Made by a program: the position numbers and the translations under genes
Shown: positions 32,536 to 40,870 of the stretch, in pieces
Numbering within the stretch: position 1 is the stretch's first letter
Layout of the letters: every line of letters starts with the position of its first letter
DNA from: Luethyella okanaganae
GTDB taxonomy: Bacteria > Actinomycetota > Actinomycetes > Actinomycetales > Microbacteriaceae
Reading direction: 5' to 3'
NCBI RefSeq assembly: GCF_042660285.1
Contig: NZ_JBHSTP010000001.1
Coordinates: 1,550,001 to 1,614,000 of the forward strand
DNA length: 64,000 nucleotides
The notes under the pieces: generated by a model
What the model was told of the DNA's origin: nothing
The model's input: only the letters and a program-made list of their open reading frames with translations
The model's database searches: none

Positions 32536-32943
32536 ATGCCGACCAGGACCGTTGCTCAACACCGTGACGAGGAACGACGCGAGTTCGAGAGCTTCCTCGC
32601 CCAGTGCCCCTCCAGAGACCTGCTGGGCACATTGGGAAGCAAATGGGTCACGCTCGTGCTCGCCGCCTTGGGACACGGCGCCTTGCGCTACAACGAGATC
32701 CTGCGACGCATCGCCGGCATCAGCCCCAAGATGCTGACCCAGACCCTCCGCACGATCGAGCGAGACGGGCTCGCCACCCGCACCGTGACGCCGACGGTCC
32801 CGGTCACCGTGGAGTACCGGCTCACACCCCTCGGCAACGACCTGCTCGCCATCATCCTCGACCTCAAGACATGGGCAGAAACCCACGTCCGCATCATCCA
32901 AACGGCCCGGCAGGCCTACGACCACCCACCCCGAAACGCTTAG
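32536..32943 (+). CDS. HxlR-family regulator
   Basis: A 135-residue winged-helix protein of the HxlR family. The family stretches LGSKWVTLVLAALGHGALRY, NEILRRIAGISPKMLTQTLR and VEYRLTPLGNDL are all present. It has no Cys in the redox-sensing position of HypR/YodB types other than one in the N-terminal QCPSRDL, which is typical. It probably controls the divergent oxidoreductase. The stop overlaps the MerR gene stop by 3 bp. Confidence 0.9.
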   Translation: MPTRTVAQHRDEERREFESFLAQCPSRDLLGTLGSKWVTLVLAALGHGALRYNEILRRIAGISPKMLTQTLRTIERDGLATRTVTPTVPVTVEYRLTPLGNDLLAIILDLKTWAETHVRIIQTARQAYDHPPRNA

Positions 32944-33416
32944 GCGCTGCTGGCCAGGACCTTGTTGACGGCGGTCTTGGTGCCTGCAGGGGAGGATTGC
33001 GTCGTCGGGTCCCAGAGACCTTCAGTCGTGCCCTCTCGGACGTGGTCCGCGTAGACGCCGACTTTCCACTCGATGACCGTTCGACATTCTTCAAGGGCGC
33101 GGATCTGAGCGTCGACGCGGTTTCGGTGCTCGTCGAGGATCCGCAATCGGTGTTCTTCGTTGCCGGGGCCTTCTCGGACGAGAGAAGCAAATCGCTTGAG
33201 TTCCGCGAGGGGCATTCCGGATTCGCGGAGCTTGACGCAGATCAGTAACCAGTCGACGTCGATTTGCGCGTAGATCCGGCGACCTCCGGTGGAGCGCCGC
33301 AGGGGGCCGACCAGCAACTGCTGCCGTTCGTAGTAGCGCAAAGCATGCACGCTCAGCCCGGTGAGATCCGCGACCTCACCGATCGAGAACGCGTCGCTCG
33401 TCGTTGATGGTGGCAC
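32940..33416 (-). CDS. MerR-family regulator
   Basis: A 158-residue MerR protein. The helix-turn-helix starts FSIGEVADLTGLSVHALRYY, and the C-terminal part has the MerR dimer coil. The GTG at 33416 is preferred because AGGGGTG lies just upstream; the longer ORF start at 33467 would include the MerR operator. No metal-binding Cys cluster is visible, so it is likely of the small-molecule type. It controls the divergent short-chain dehydrogenase. Confidence 0.88.
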   Translation of the reverse strand: MPPSTTSDAFSIGEVADLTGLSVHALRYYERQQLLVGPLRRSTGGRRIYAQIDVDWLLICVKLRESGMPLAELKRFASLVREGPGNEEHRLRILDEHRNRVDAQIRALEECRTVIEWKVGVYADHVREGTTEGLWDPTTQSSPAGTKTAVNKVLASSA

Positions 33417-33433
33417 TACATCACCCCTGTCAC

Positions 33434-33464
33434 TTGATCTAGAGTCCGCTCTAGATCCTACATT
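33434..33464 (+). promoter_or_regulatory. MerR-type promoter with operator in a 19-bp spacer
   Basis: A -35-like TTGATC (33434-33439) and a -10-like TACATT (33459-33464) are 19 bp apart, the over-long spacing of MerR promoters. Perfect 9-bp arms GATCTAGAG (33436-33444) and CTCTAGATC (33449-33457) lie between them. The expected transcription start falls on or next to the ATG at 33471, so the message for the dehydrogenase is probably leaderless. Confidence 0.8.
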
Positions 33465-33470
33465 CATAGT

Positions 33471-34451
33471 ATGACCCGCACACAGCAGACGCCGACCTCC
33501 ACTGGATTCTCCGCCTCATCTACCGCCGCCGACGTTCTCGTCGGCAGAAGTCTCGACGGCATGACGGCCCTCGTCACGGGCGGCTACTCAGGTCTCGGCT
33601 TGGAGACCACCCGAGCCTTCGCGAAGGCGGGCGCGCGGGTGATCGTCCCCGCTCGTCGGCCGCACCTGGCCCGTGAGCGCCTCGACCGTGTTCCCGAGGT
33701 ATCGGTGGTCTCCATGGATCTCGCCGACCTCGACAGCGTCCGCCGGGCGAGCGAGCAGCTCCTCACGGACGTTGACAAACTGGACATCGTCATCGCCGCT
33801 GCGGGCGTGATGGCCTCACCCGAGCGGAGGATCGGACCCGGATGGGAGAGCCAGTTCGCGATCAACCATCTTGGGCACTTCGCCCTCGTCAACCTGCTGT
33901 TCCCGTTGTTGGCGAACGCCGACGCTGCGAGAGTCGTGACCTATTCTTCCGCCGGTCACCACCTGTCCGACATCCGGTGGGACGACATACATTTCGCGAC
34001 TGGCTACGACAAGTGGCTGGCATACGGGCAGGCGAAGACCGCGAACGTGCTCTTCGCCGTTCACCTCGACTCCATCGGACAATCGGATGGCGTGCGGACG
34101 TTCTCCCTGCACCCTGGTGCGATCATCACTGATCTCCAGCGCGACATGACGACCGCCGAGCAGATCGAGCGCGGATGGATCGACGAGAACGGCAACGTCG
34201 TCGGCTCGGGATTCAAGACCGCAGCCCAGGGCGCGGCCACGGGAGTATGGGCAGCGACCTCGCCGGATCTGGACGAGCGAGGCGGCCTCTACTGCGAGAA
34301 CTGCAACATCGCTCGGATCGCACCAATCGGCGGAACAATGGATGACGGCGGGGTTCGCCAGTACGCACTCGACGCGCCCAGCGCTTCTCGCTTATGGCAT
34401 GAATCAGCGCGCATGACCCAGATCGACGCCTTTGGGGCCCCGTCTCGGTGA
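33471..34451 (+). CDS. Short-chain dehydrogenase/reductase
   Basis: A 326-residue SDR of the retinol-dehydrogenase-like group. Nucleotide motif TGGYSGLG (about residues 37-44), NHLGHFALVN, catalytic Ser in VTYSSAGHH and catalytic Tyr/Lys in YGQAK. It is under a MerR-type promoter and divergent from its regulator. The substrate is unknown; a role in detoxifying a small carbonyl compound is an inference. Confidence 0.9.
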   Translation: MTRTQQTPTSTGFSASSTAADVLVGRSLDGMTALVTGGYSGLGLETTRAFAKAGARVIVPARRPHLARERLDRVPEVSVVSMDLADLDSVRRASEQLLTDVDKLDIVIAAAGVMASPERRIGPGWESQFAINHLGHFALVNLLFPLLANADAARVVTYSSAGHHLSDIRWDDIHFATGYDKWLAYGQAKTANVLFAVHLDSIGQSDGVRTFSLHPGAIITDLQRDMTTAEQIERGWIDENGNVVGSGFKTAAQGAATGVWAATSPDLDERGGLYCENCNIARIAPIGGTMDDGGVRQYALDAPSASRLWHESARMTQIDAFGAPSR

Positions 34452-34459
34452 CCACGTCA

Positions 34460-34670
34460 ATGCCCCCTCACTATCGAAGGGCGCAGACGCCTCGTTGGGC
34501 GATGCCGCACCCGCCCTATCGCGCACGTCGCCGCCGAGATGGGCGTCTCCCGCGCAACCGCGTCGAAGTGGGTAACCGCTACAAGCAATTGGGCGAACCC
34601 GGCCTCCTCGGCCGCTCATCAACACCGATCCGTCAACCGACCGCGACGAACGGTGAATACGACCGCTGAC
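34460..34670 (+). pseudogene. IS481-family transposase N-terminal remnant
   Basis: EGRRRLVGRCRTRPIAHVAA and EMGVSRATASKWV are the IS481 transposase N-terminal helix-turn-helix; the next conserved stretch RYKQLGEPGLLGRSSTP follows in another frame. The catalytic DDE domain is gone. Confidence 0.72.
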
Positions 34671-34716
34671 CCCTGTCGTCGATGATGCGCCTGCGGACGA
34701 TCCGGACTCGCAGAAC

Positions 34717-34908
34717 TCAGCGTCCTGCAACGGCATCCGCGCGGCGGGGCATCCCGAAGAACTCTTCCTGGACCATGTTCTGAACATCCGTGTCCTCGGC
34801 GATCTCGCCCTCGATACCGACGCGTGCTCGTGCCCGAGTCAGGTACCGCGAACAGAACCCGCGGACCTGGTCTGCCGTAAGGGCCGAGACGAACGATGGA
34901 GCGGACAC
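34717..34908 (-). CDS. Possible small protein, or the 3' end of a lost gene
   Basis: A 63-residue frame from a GTG at 34908, containing LTADQVRGFCSRYLTRARAR and ending NMVQEEFFGMPRRADAVAGR. The composition is protein-like, but no family is recognised and the start is weak. It overlaps only the doubtful N-terminal part of the membrane-protein frame on the other strand, which is one reason to start that gene later. Confidence 0.3.
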   Translation of the reverse strand: MSAPSFVSALTADQVRGFCSRYLTRARARVGIEGEIAEDTDVQNMVQEEFFGMPRRADAVAGR

Positions 34909-34939
34909 GAGGCTGCCGATTGTCCCGACGGCAACTGCC

Positions 34940-35659
34940 GTGACCGTACTGGCAGCGATCGTGGCGTTGCTTGCCGGGTTGACTGCCGTCGCCGTCGCTT
35001 CCGGCACGAACGCCCTAGTCGTAGGCGGGATGCTCGTATTCGCCCTGCTCGTCGGCGTCCAAGGGGTGCGCACTGACTGTGGCTGGAACGCGACGACCCG
35101 TCTCGTCAACGACTCGCACGAGCATCCTTACCTTGTCCTTTTCGGTCACGCGTTCGGGATCCTGCTCGGCTCGACCGTGACAGCAGCGCTGTTGTGGGGT
35201 ATCGCATACCTTGTGCCATCGCTCCCATCCACCGTGTTGTCCGTGCCGCTCCTCGTCATCGGTGCTTTCCGGCTCGCGCGCCCCACCTCATTGCTCCCGG
35301 GTGGGTGGAAGGTCCGCCGATCGTGGGAACGATGGGGGTCCGTCCCATTCATTACCACTTTCGGCGTGTTCCTTGGTGCTGGTTTCGTGACAACTGTTGC
35401 ATCACCGATGTTTCTCGTTATTTGTGCGTGGGCGTTCGTCTCGGGGAGCTTCACCGGCGTGCTCGTCGTTCTCGCCGCCTTCGCTTCCGGGCGAATCTTG
35501 ACTGCCATGCTGAGCGCGATCGGTGATGCGTCAAGCGGATCAAATCTTGGCCGCACTGCCGACGCTGTACAAGATCGGATTCAGAACGCCGGGTACTTCG
35601 AAGGATTGATCGCAATCGCGCTGGGGATCGCGCTCTTCCCATTTGCCGGAATGTCATAA
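34940..35659 (+). CDS. Polytopic membrane protein of unknown function
   Basis: About 239 residues with six or seven hydrophobic helices, for example VTVLAAIVALLAGLTAVAVA, FGHAFGILLGSTVTAALLWG and FEGLIAIALGIALFPFAGM. A basic stretch RLARPTSLLPGGWKVRRSWE sits between the middle helices. The start is uncertain: the frame opens at 34790, but its first 50 residues lack protein character, so the GTG at 34940 was taken. No family recognised; possibly paired with the lipoprotein 12 bp downstream. Confidence 0.55.
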   Translation: MTVLAAIVALLAGLTAVAVASGTNALVVGGMLVFALLVGVQGVRTDCGWNATTRLVNDSHEHPYLVLFGHAFGILLGSTVTAALLWGIAYLVPSLPSTVLSVPLLVIGAFRLARPTSLLPGGWKVRRSWERWGSVPFITTFGVFLGAGFVTTVASPMFLVICAWAFVSGSFTGVLVVLAAFASGRILTAMLSAIGDASSGSNLGRTADAVQDRIQNAGYFEGLIAIALGIALFPFAGMS

Positions 35660-35671
35660 CGTCCGGATGAA

Positions 35672-36307
35672 ATGGTGAGGTACCTAGCTCGGACGAGGCC
35701 TGGAGCCCGCTGGATCGCTGCTGTCAGCGCAGCAGCGATCTGCTTCAGTGTCACGTCATGCGCTGCCACACCATTACCGAGCGGCGAGGAGGAGCCCACC
35801 ATGGACATGGGCGAACACATGGTGCTTGAGCCAACGTGCGTGAGCGCCACGAACCTACCTCTCCCTCCAGAACAGACTGCCGCGCTCTCCGAGTACGGAA
35901 TATGGTCGCCACCATGGGCCGATCCTCCAGCCGCATCAGATCTCGGCCGAAATATCGAAGTCCCGCCCGCGCTCGAAGATCAGGTACTGATCTGGAAGAA
36001 CGCCCTCCTCGTCCGAGAAGGCGTAACAGGTACCGTGTCAGTGGTCTCTCCCCCGCACGCGAAACTCATCATCACCACCGAGAAAGAATGGTCAACAGAA
36101 CTCACCGCCGATGTCGTCAAACGACGGGAAACCAGAACTGTACACGTTCGCTCTTGCGAGAATGCGCCGGGAAGTTATCCGGGCGTCATCGTAATGGACT
36201 CACCCGCCTGCGTTGTCCTGAGCATCAAGGTCGACGGGCACACGGAGCAACGACTCCAGGTGCCCTACTTCGGAGCTCAATGCACAGAGGACCTCGGTCG
36301 AGGATGA
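35672..36307 (+). CDS. Lipoprotein of unknown function
   Basis: A 211-residue protein with an N-terminal signal and lipobox (AAICFSVTSC, Cys about 30), followed by a Pro/Glu-rich linker and an exported domain rich in Val/Thr with three further Cys. No family recognised. It follows the membrane protein by 12 bp and is probably in the same operon. Confidence 0.65.
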   Translation: MVRYLARTRPGARWIAAVSAAAICFSVTSCAATPLPSGEEEPTMDMGEHMVLEPTCVSATNLPLPPEQTAALSEYGIWSPPWADPPAASDLGRNIEVPPALEDQVLIWKNALLVREGVTGTVSVVSPPHAKLIITTEKEWSTELTADVVKRRETRTVHVRSCENAPGSYPGVIVMDSPACVVLSIKVDGHTEQRLQVPYFGAQCTEDLGRG

Positions 36308-36443
36308 CTGCACTCTGGCTATGTCAAGCTGATCTTCAGGACAGGCAATGTCAACTCACCGGAGCAAGATTCGCTCTAGAAAGGGGATGCAATGGACCTA
36401 GGCTCCTGCTTTAACGGGCAGTAACCGCAACGCGAGGGAGCGC

Positions 36444-36734
36444 ATGATGGCCACAGATGACCGATACTCGGTCGCACCGGTCCTTATCGGGGCGGGTGCG
36501 ATCGCGCAGAGCATCGGATACGCGATCCTGTTGCTGGCGGCCCTCGCAGCGCTCGGCCTCGACCGCACTGGATACCCCGTTGTCAGTGGGCTGGGCCACC
36601 CAGCATGGATCGTGATCGGAGCCCTGCTGGGCATCATCGGCGGGATCGTTTCCGGATACGGGTACTTCCTCGTCATGCGTCTCCTCGTACAGCTCCGTTC
36701 CAGCAGAACTGTCGCACCAGCCGACGCTGGATAG
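36444..36734 (+). CDS. Small two-helix membrane protein
   Basis: A 96-residue protein with hydrophobic segments at about 13-38 (VLIGAGAIAQSIGYAILLLA) and 53-80 (AWIVIGALLGIIGGIVSGYG) and a basic C-terminal tail. A GAGGGAG stretch lies before the ATG. No family recognised. It ends just before the AvrD-like pseudogene. Confidence 0.6.
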   Translation: MMATDDRYSVAPVLIGAGAIAQSIGYAILLLAALAALGLDRTGYPVVSGLGHPAWIVIGALLGIIGGIVSGYGYFLVMRLLVQLRSSRTVAPADAG

Positions 36735-36735
36735 C

Positions 36736-37225
36736 TTGCTCGGGCCGGCTGAGGGGTCGATACTTCGCAGCCGGGTACAGGACGGTTGCCTGCGGCGTAC
36801 GGGCAGAGCCCTCGCTCTCGGAGCCGCTTGGGTGCGTCGGCACCGCCGACCACCCGGGGGGGGGTGGCTTCGTGATGTCGATGGGGCGGCTCGGGTCCCT
36901 CATCGGAGTTCCGCGGATGCTATCGTGCTCGCAGTCATGGCACTGGAGGAGCAGGTCAGCGACGCAGATGAACTGTCGCGATCCTGGCTTTCCGGGATCG
37001 AGCTGCGGGCGGGCCGATTTCTCTGGCAAGCTTGCCCAAGCTACGGCGTTCGTGGCGCGAGTTGGCGACATCCGCACTGTGCTTCATGTCTCAACCGACG
37101 GCGATATCGCGAGACCACCTGCGGAACCTGGAATCGAGGGCAATACCGACTCGTGGTCCGTCTACGCGCACGCCGAACGGCGCAGCCGCTCCACCTCCAC
37201 CACCTCGACAGGTCCTGAATCAGGC
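36736..37225 (+). pseudogene. AvrD-like gene, frameshifted
   Basis: LLGPAEG, then RYFAAGYRTVACGVRAE in the next frame, then HRSSADAIVLAVMALEEQ in the first frame again, line up with the gene at 38002 (ALGPANDRYFAAGYRRVSYL and HLSSVDAIVLPLLLLEQ). At least two frame breaks are present; one lies at or near a run of nine G at 36856-36864. It is a decayed paralogue. Confidence 0.6.
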
Positions 37226-37303
37226 TGCCATAGTCAGCGCTCCAGATGAGGCCTGCGGGGAGGGCACCTGCTTCAGTTGCGATCGGCCGTGACCTGCAGT
37301 CGT

Positions 37304-37918
37304 TTAGGCCCCGATCTTCTCCACCGCGACCGCCGACCGGAGATAATCCAGCACAACTTGTGCGGTTTGCCGGGCGAGCCGGTCATCGACGGCAACTGCC
37401 AGAGGCAGCAAAGTTCGAGCCAGGATGGGCCCAACAAGCAAGTCACACGCAATGTCGATATCGACTCTCCGGTCAGCCAACTCCCCACGTTCAACTGCTG
37501 CCGCTATCACCTTCGCGACGTTCGCACGACGCGGGCCGATGAACTCGTCACGGTACCTCTCGCGCACCGTCAAGTCCGTGCGAACCGATTCGAGAAGTCC
37601 AGGCAAATTGTTTCGAAGAAGCGGGGAAGCGAACATGGCGATATCCTCGCGCTGAAGCTTCAAAAGATCACCGTACAATGAGCCAGTGTTGACCGGCGTG
37701 CCGGTTCCAAAGCGGGCCTCAATGACCTCAAAGGCGAGATGCGCGACGTTGGAGTACCGGCGGTAGAACGTCGGCCTTGTCGTGCCAACCTCCATGACGA
37801 GCCCGTCAACGGTGAGCCCAGAGAAGCCTTCGGTGGCCATAATGCGCTCGGCGGCCTGGATCAGGGCTTCCTTGATGCCCGGGACAAGCGGGCGTCCTAC
37901 TTGATTATTCGTCACCAC
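37304..37918 (-). CDS. TetR-family regulator
   Basis: A 204-residue regulator with a helix-turn-helix at about residues 31-55 (GLTVDGLVMEVGTTRPTFYR). The frame opens with two GTG codons (37918 and 37915). It is divergent from the AvrD-like gene with a perfect palindrome between them, so that gene is its likely target. The C-terminal domain is of the TetR_C group seen in multidrug-type regulators. Confidence 0.87.
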   Translation of the reverse strand: MVTNNQVGRPLVPGIKEALIQAAERIMATEGFSGLTVDGLVMEVGTTRPTFYRRYSNVAHLAFEVIEARFGTGTPVNTGSLYGDLLKLQREDIAMFASPLLRNNLPGLLESVRTDLTVRERYRDEFIGPRRANVAKVIAAAVERGELADRRVDIDIACDLLVGPILARTLLPLAVAVDDRLARQTAQVVLDYLRSAVAVEKIGA

Positions 37919-37975
37919 GTAATTCTATCAACGACCGCTGCGCACACTACCTGACTGCAGAAACGCTTCAAAATA

Positions 37976-37991
37976 TACAGATAGATCTGTA
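37976..37991. promoter_or_regulatory. Palindromic TetR operator
   Basis: TACAGAT-AG-ATCTGTA is a perfect 7-2-7 palindrome 10 bp upstream of the AvrD-like start and 57 bp from the TetR start. Its position so near the ATG suggests it covers the AvrD-like promoter. Confidence 0.7.
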
Positions 37992-38001
37992 ACGTAGTAT
38001 T

Positions 38002-38886
38002 ATGATCCCCTTTACCCGCGGGGTTCCGATCGAGGAGGCCCTCGGCCCGGCGAACGACCGCTACTTTGCTGCGGGCTACCGCAGGGTGTCGTACCTAGTG
38101 GGATCCCCTGACTGCAGGGGGCCAGGGCACCTCTTCGAAGCTATCGCCGCGGTTCGGTATCCGCGAGACTGGTCGACCAACCCCGACGGTAGCGCCCGCG
38201 TGGCACATCTGAGTTCTGTCGATGCGATCGTCCTGCCTCTGCTGCTCCTCGAACAATCGGAGCCGACCGGCTCTCCGGAGGGACTAAGAAGCCGCTGGGT
38301 TCAGGCCGTTGACTTGAGATCCGGCAGCGAGCCTTGGCTTGAACTTGACCGGGTGCCAGTCGTCGCCGAGATCGATGACGACGAACACACGCTCGTGATT
38401 GCCGCGGTGGTAGGAAACATCCGAGCTCGCCTGACCCTCACGCAAAGTGCGGCTGGCAGCCCGCAAGGAGGAACGTCAAACTTGACGCCGTCCACAGGCC
38501 GCACCGTGTATGGCGGGCGCTATAGGAGTACGGCGTCACGGACGCTGCTCGGCGCCTTCGATGGCCATCGTGGTCGCACACTCCGAGGCGGCCCCGGACG
38601 GGACCGCCCGCGGCCTGATCGGCCCCGAGCTGCTGGCCCTGAGACCGACCCGGGAAGTGATCCTGCTCGGCCGGGTCTCCGGCACCCTCACGGTGGGGCA
38701 TCCGGGATGAGCACGCCACGACAGTCCGGGGCGCTCGGGGACGAACTGGCCAACCTCGGCATCGGCATCCTCATCACCACCGCGGTCCTCGCCGTTCTGC
38801 TCCGCGGGGCCGGCTCCGTCACCGCGTGGGTGACCGGCACCGGCCAGCCGCCAGCGGCGTCGAGGCCGGCCTGGGCGTGCTCCTGA
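38002..38886 (+). CDS. AvrD-like protein, 3' end replaced (chimeric frame)
   Basis: The frame encodes 294 residues, but only about 1-165 look like one protein: EEALGPANDRYFAAGYRRVS, AAVRYPRDW and HLSSVDAIVLPLLLLEQ resemble the AvrD family, known from Pseudomonas syringae (syringolide elicitor synthesis) and from actinobacteria. From about 38525 on the frame runs through unrelated conjugation-gene debris. The usual second half of AvrD is therefore missing. The ATG has no ribosome site, so the message may be leaderless. Family assignment is by motif memory only. Confidence 0.5.
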   Translation: MIPFTRGVPIEEALGPANDRYFAAGYRRVSYLVGSPDCRGPGHLFEAIAAVRYPRDWSTNPDGSARVAHLSSVDAIVLPLLLLEQSEPTGSPEGLRSRWVQAVDLRSGSEPWLELDRVPVVAEIDDDEHTLVIAAVVGNIRARLTLTQSAAGSPQGGTSNLTPSTGRTVYGGRYRSTASRTLLGAFDGHRGRTLRGGPGRDRPRPDRPRAAGPETDPGSDPARPGLRHPHGGASGMSTPRQSGALGDELANLGIGILITTAVLAVLLRGAGSVTAWVTGTGQPPAASRPAWACS

Positions 38887-39114
38887 ACCCCGGCGACCCC
38901 GCCGCCGCGCTGGACGCGCCGGGGCTGAATGAAGTGGCATACTGAACTCGTCTGGGAACTGTCGGCCCTGCACCTGCACTGGCTCTGCGCCTACGACCCC
39001 GAACAGAACGGCAGCGCCCCCTTGGGATGGCACCGCGACTTCGCCGACACCCGCCAACGCCTCCGCGACTGGGTCGCCGCATCCGGCACCCGCATGGGCT
39101 TGACTCTGCCGTAA
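38540..39114 (+). pseudogene. Debris of a conjugative-element gene module
   Basis: Three pieces follow each other. One is a C-terminal end with GLIGPELLALRPTREVILLG that stops at 38710. The second is a start at 38707 (ATGA overlap), MSTPRQSGALGDELANLGIG with a membrane helix, then VEAGLGVLLNPGDPAAALDA in another frame; it resembles the N-terminus of actinobacterial TraG-type coupling proteins. The third is a C-terminal end with LHLHWLCAYDPEQNGSAPLG closing at 39114. They appear to be leftovers of a deleted element outside the tRNA-bounded one. Confidence 0.5.
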
Positions 39115-39137
39115 CGCCAACTGAAAGGGTTGAAGAC

Positions 39138-39629
39138 ATGACAGAGAAGACAGGACCGGAAATCGACCGGTCAATCTATGCAATGCCCATGTTCGTCAAC
39201 CTTGTGGCCCAAGACCTGGCGGTCGCGGAACGCGTGTACGCCGCTGCCGGCTTCGTGACTCTCGCGACCATTCCTGGACCAGACGGCGCTCCCTCGCTCG
39301 TGCATCTGCGCCGTGAAAAGTATCAGGATGTCCTCCTGACTCCGGGCGCGGCAGTCCCCGGGTCTACGTCGTCGTCATTCGCGGCCGGAGATGTGGACCT
39401 CGCCGAGGTCGCCGAGCAACTTCGTACCGTGGGAGCTGATGTGGACGGACCCTACGACACTCCGTGGTTTACGACAGATGTTGCGTTCACCGACGGCGAT
39501 GGCAACAAGATCGTCCTGACCGCCGCCAGGGTTGCGGACCAGGCGCAGGCTCAGGAATGGGTCGGCAGCCAGATCACTGGCGATTTCGAGGTTCCCGACG
39601 GAGCCTCGTTCGACGCCGACCGACCGTAA
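39138..39629 (+). CDS. VOC (glyoxalase/bleomycin-resistance) superfamily protein
   Basis: A 164-residue protein with the vicinal-oxygen-chelate pattern: MPMFVNLVAQDLAVAERVYA at the start and VAFTDGDGNKIVLTAARV at the end. The ATG at 39138 has GAAAGGGT upstream; the longer frame begins in debris. The substrate is unknown. It lies 15 bp before a TipA-like regulator in the same direction, a common pairing in antibiotic-binding or detoxification. Confidence 0.82.
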   Translation: MTEKTGPEIDRSIYAMPMFVNLVAQDLAVAERVYAAAGFVTLATIPGPDGAPSLVHLRREKYQDVLLTPGAAVPGSTSSSFAAGDVDLAEVAEQLRTVGADVDGPYDTPWFTTDVAFTDGDGNKIVLTAARVADQAQAQEWVGSQITGDFEVPDGASFDADRP

Positions 39630-39644
39630 CCGCAGGAGGGCAAC

Positions 39645-40394
39645 ATGCAGGAGTGGGCGATCAGAGATGTCGCGCGCGCGACCGGGCTCACAAGCCGAAC
39701 ACTTCGCCACTACGAGCAGATCGGGCTTCTGCATCCGTCGCGTGTCGCGAGCAATGGGTACAGGTTCTATGGCGAAGCGGAGCTTTCCCGGCTCTACAGA
39801 ATCCTCTCCCTTCGCGCATTGGAACTGCCTCTCGCAACTATCCAAATCGCACTCGATGATGACGGGTCACTTGAGGACGCGATCCGGTCACATCTATCGC
39901 TGCTAGAGGAGCGACGGGACAGGACCATTCAGCAGATCACCCTCGTGCAGCAAACCCTTCACGCGGTGCAGAAATGCCAGGAAATAACCATCAAAGAAGT
40001 ATTTGCTGGCGTCGACCAGTCTCAGTACGAGAGTGAAGTCCGACAGCGTTGGGGAGACGAGGCGTGGGAGCGCAGCACCCGGCGTCGGGAGGGCATGGAT
40101 GAGTCTCAGCGAAACGCAGATGATGCGAAGAGCCTTGACGTGAATGCTGCGCTTCGCACCGCGGCAGAATCGGGGATCACCCCGGACTCCGACTCGTTCC
40201 AGGCACTGGTCGCTGATCACTACGCCTGGGTCACAGACTATTGGGGTGGGAGAAGGCCCGACCGCGATGCCTACATCGGGTTGTCTGAGCTGTACGTCAT
40301 TGACGCTCGATTCGCTGCTGCCTACGGCGGGCAAGCGAATGCCGAGATCATCCATGCAGCCATGCAGACCTGGATTGAAGCAAACCTAAGCTGA
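39645..40394 (+). CDS. TipA-like MerR regulator with C-terminal TipAS domain
   Basis: A 249-residue regulator. The N-terminus is a MerR helix-turn-helix (WAIRDVARATGLTSRTLRHY), followed by a coil and a TipAS antibiotic-binding domain (ADHYAWVTDYWGGRRPDRDA, YIGLSELYVIDARFAAAYG). TipAS domains bind thiopeptides and other amphipathic antibiotics. It probably controls its own operon with the VOC protein. Confidence 0.87.
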   Translation: MQEWAIRDVARATGLTSRTLRHYEQIGLLHPSRVASNGYRFYGEAELSRLYRILSLRALELPLATIQIALDDDGSLEDAIRSHLSLLEERRDRTIQQITLVQQTLHAVQKCQEITIKEVFAGVDQSQYESEVRQRWGDEAWERSTRRREGMDESQRNADDAKSLDVNAALRTAAESGITPDSDSFQALVADHYAWVTDYWGGRRPDRDAYIGLSELYVIDARFAAAYGGQANAEIIHAAMQTWIEANLS

Positions 40395-40611
40395 ACCTGA
40401 GGTCTTCACGCAGCAGCTCAGCTCTCGAGCAGATGGCGAGACTAAGGGCCACCCCTGGGCCCACGCTCTGGCTCTCCCGGAAGGGGAGCCGGAGCACCGT
40501 CATGCACGCGATTTGGTGCACCTCATAGACACCTTTTGGTGCACTTCACGGGCAACTCGGCCGAACGGGATTGGTTCACTTCAGCAGCGGGCGGATCGAG
40601 CAGATCGGGCA

Positions 40612-40726
40612 AGTGGACCAGCCAGTGACCACGCCCAGAAACGACGAAGCCCTGGTGAAAGTTGCCTCTCACCAGGGCTTTTTGTCGGGATGACAGGATT
40701 TGAACCTGCGACCCCTTGACCCCCAG
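40612..40726. repeat. Left attachment repeat of a tRNA-Pro integrated element (partial tRNA 3' half)
   Basis: These 115 bases match 51409-51523 with three differences. They include a terminator-like hairpin (40647-40680) and the 3' half of tRNA-Pro (40686-40726), breaking off exactly where the anticodon stem would continue. Weaker similarity goes on to the left for about 200 bp. It marks the far end of the element inserted into the tRNA gene at 51482-51555. Confidence 0.88.
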
Positions 40727-40870
40727 GTGCCAGGATCGGACCTCTTACCGCTCTTGACCAGGTATTTTGCTTTTCATCCGCTTGCTCTGCGCGTCACGTC
40801 TTGCACGATTTCCAGGCTGTTGGTCACTTGATTGGTGCACTTCGCGCGGCGGGCAGACCAAGGTCCTCGA

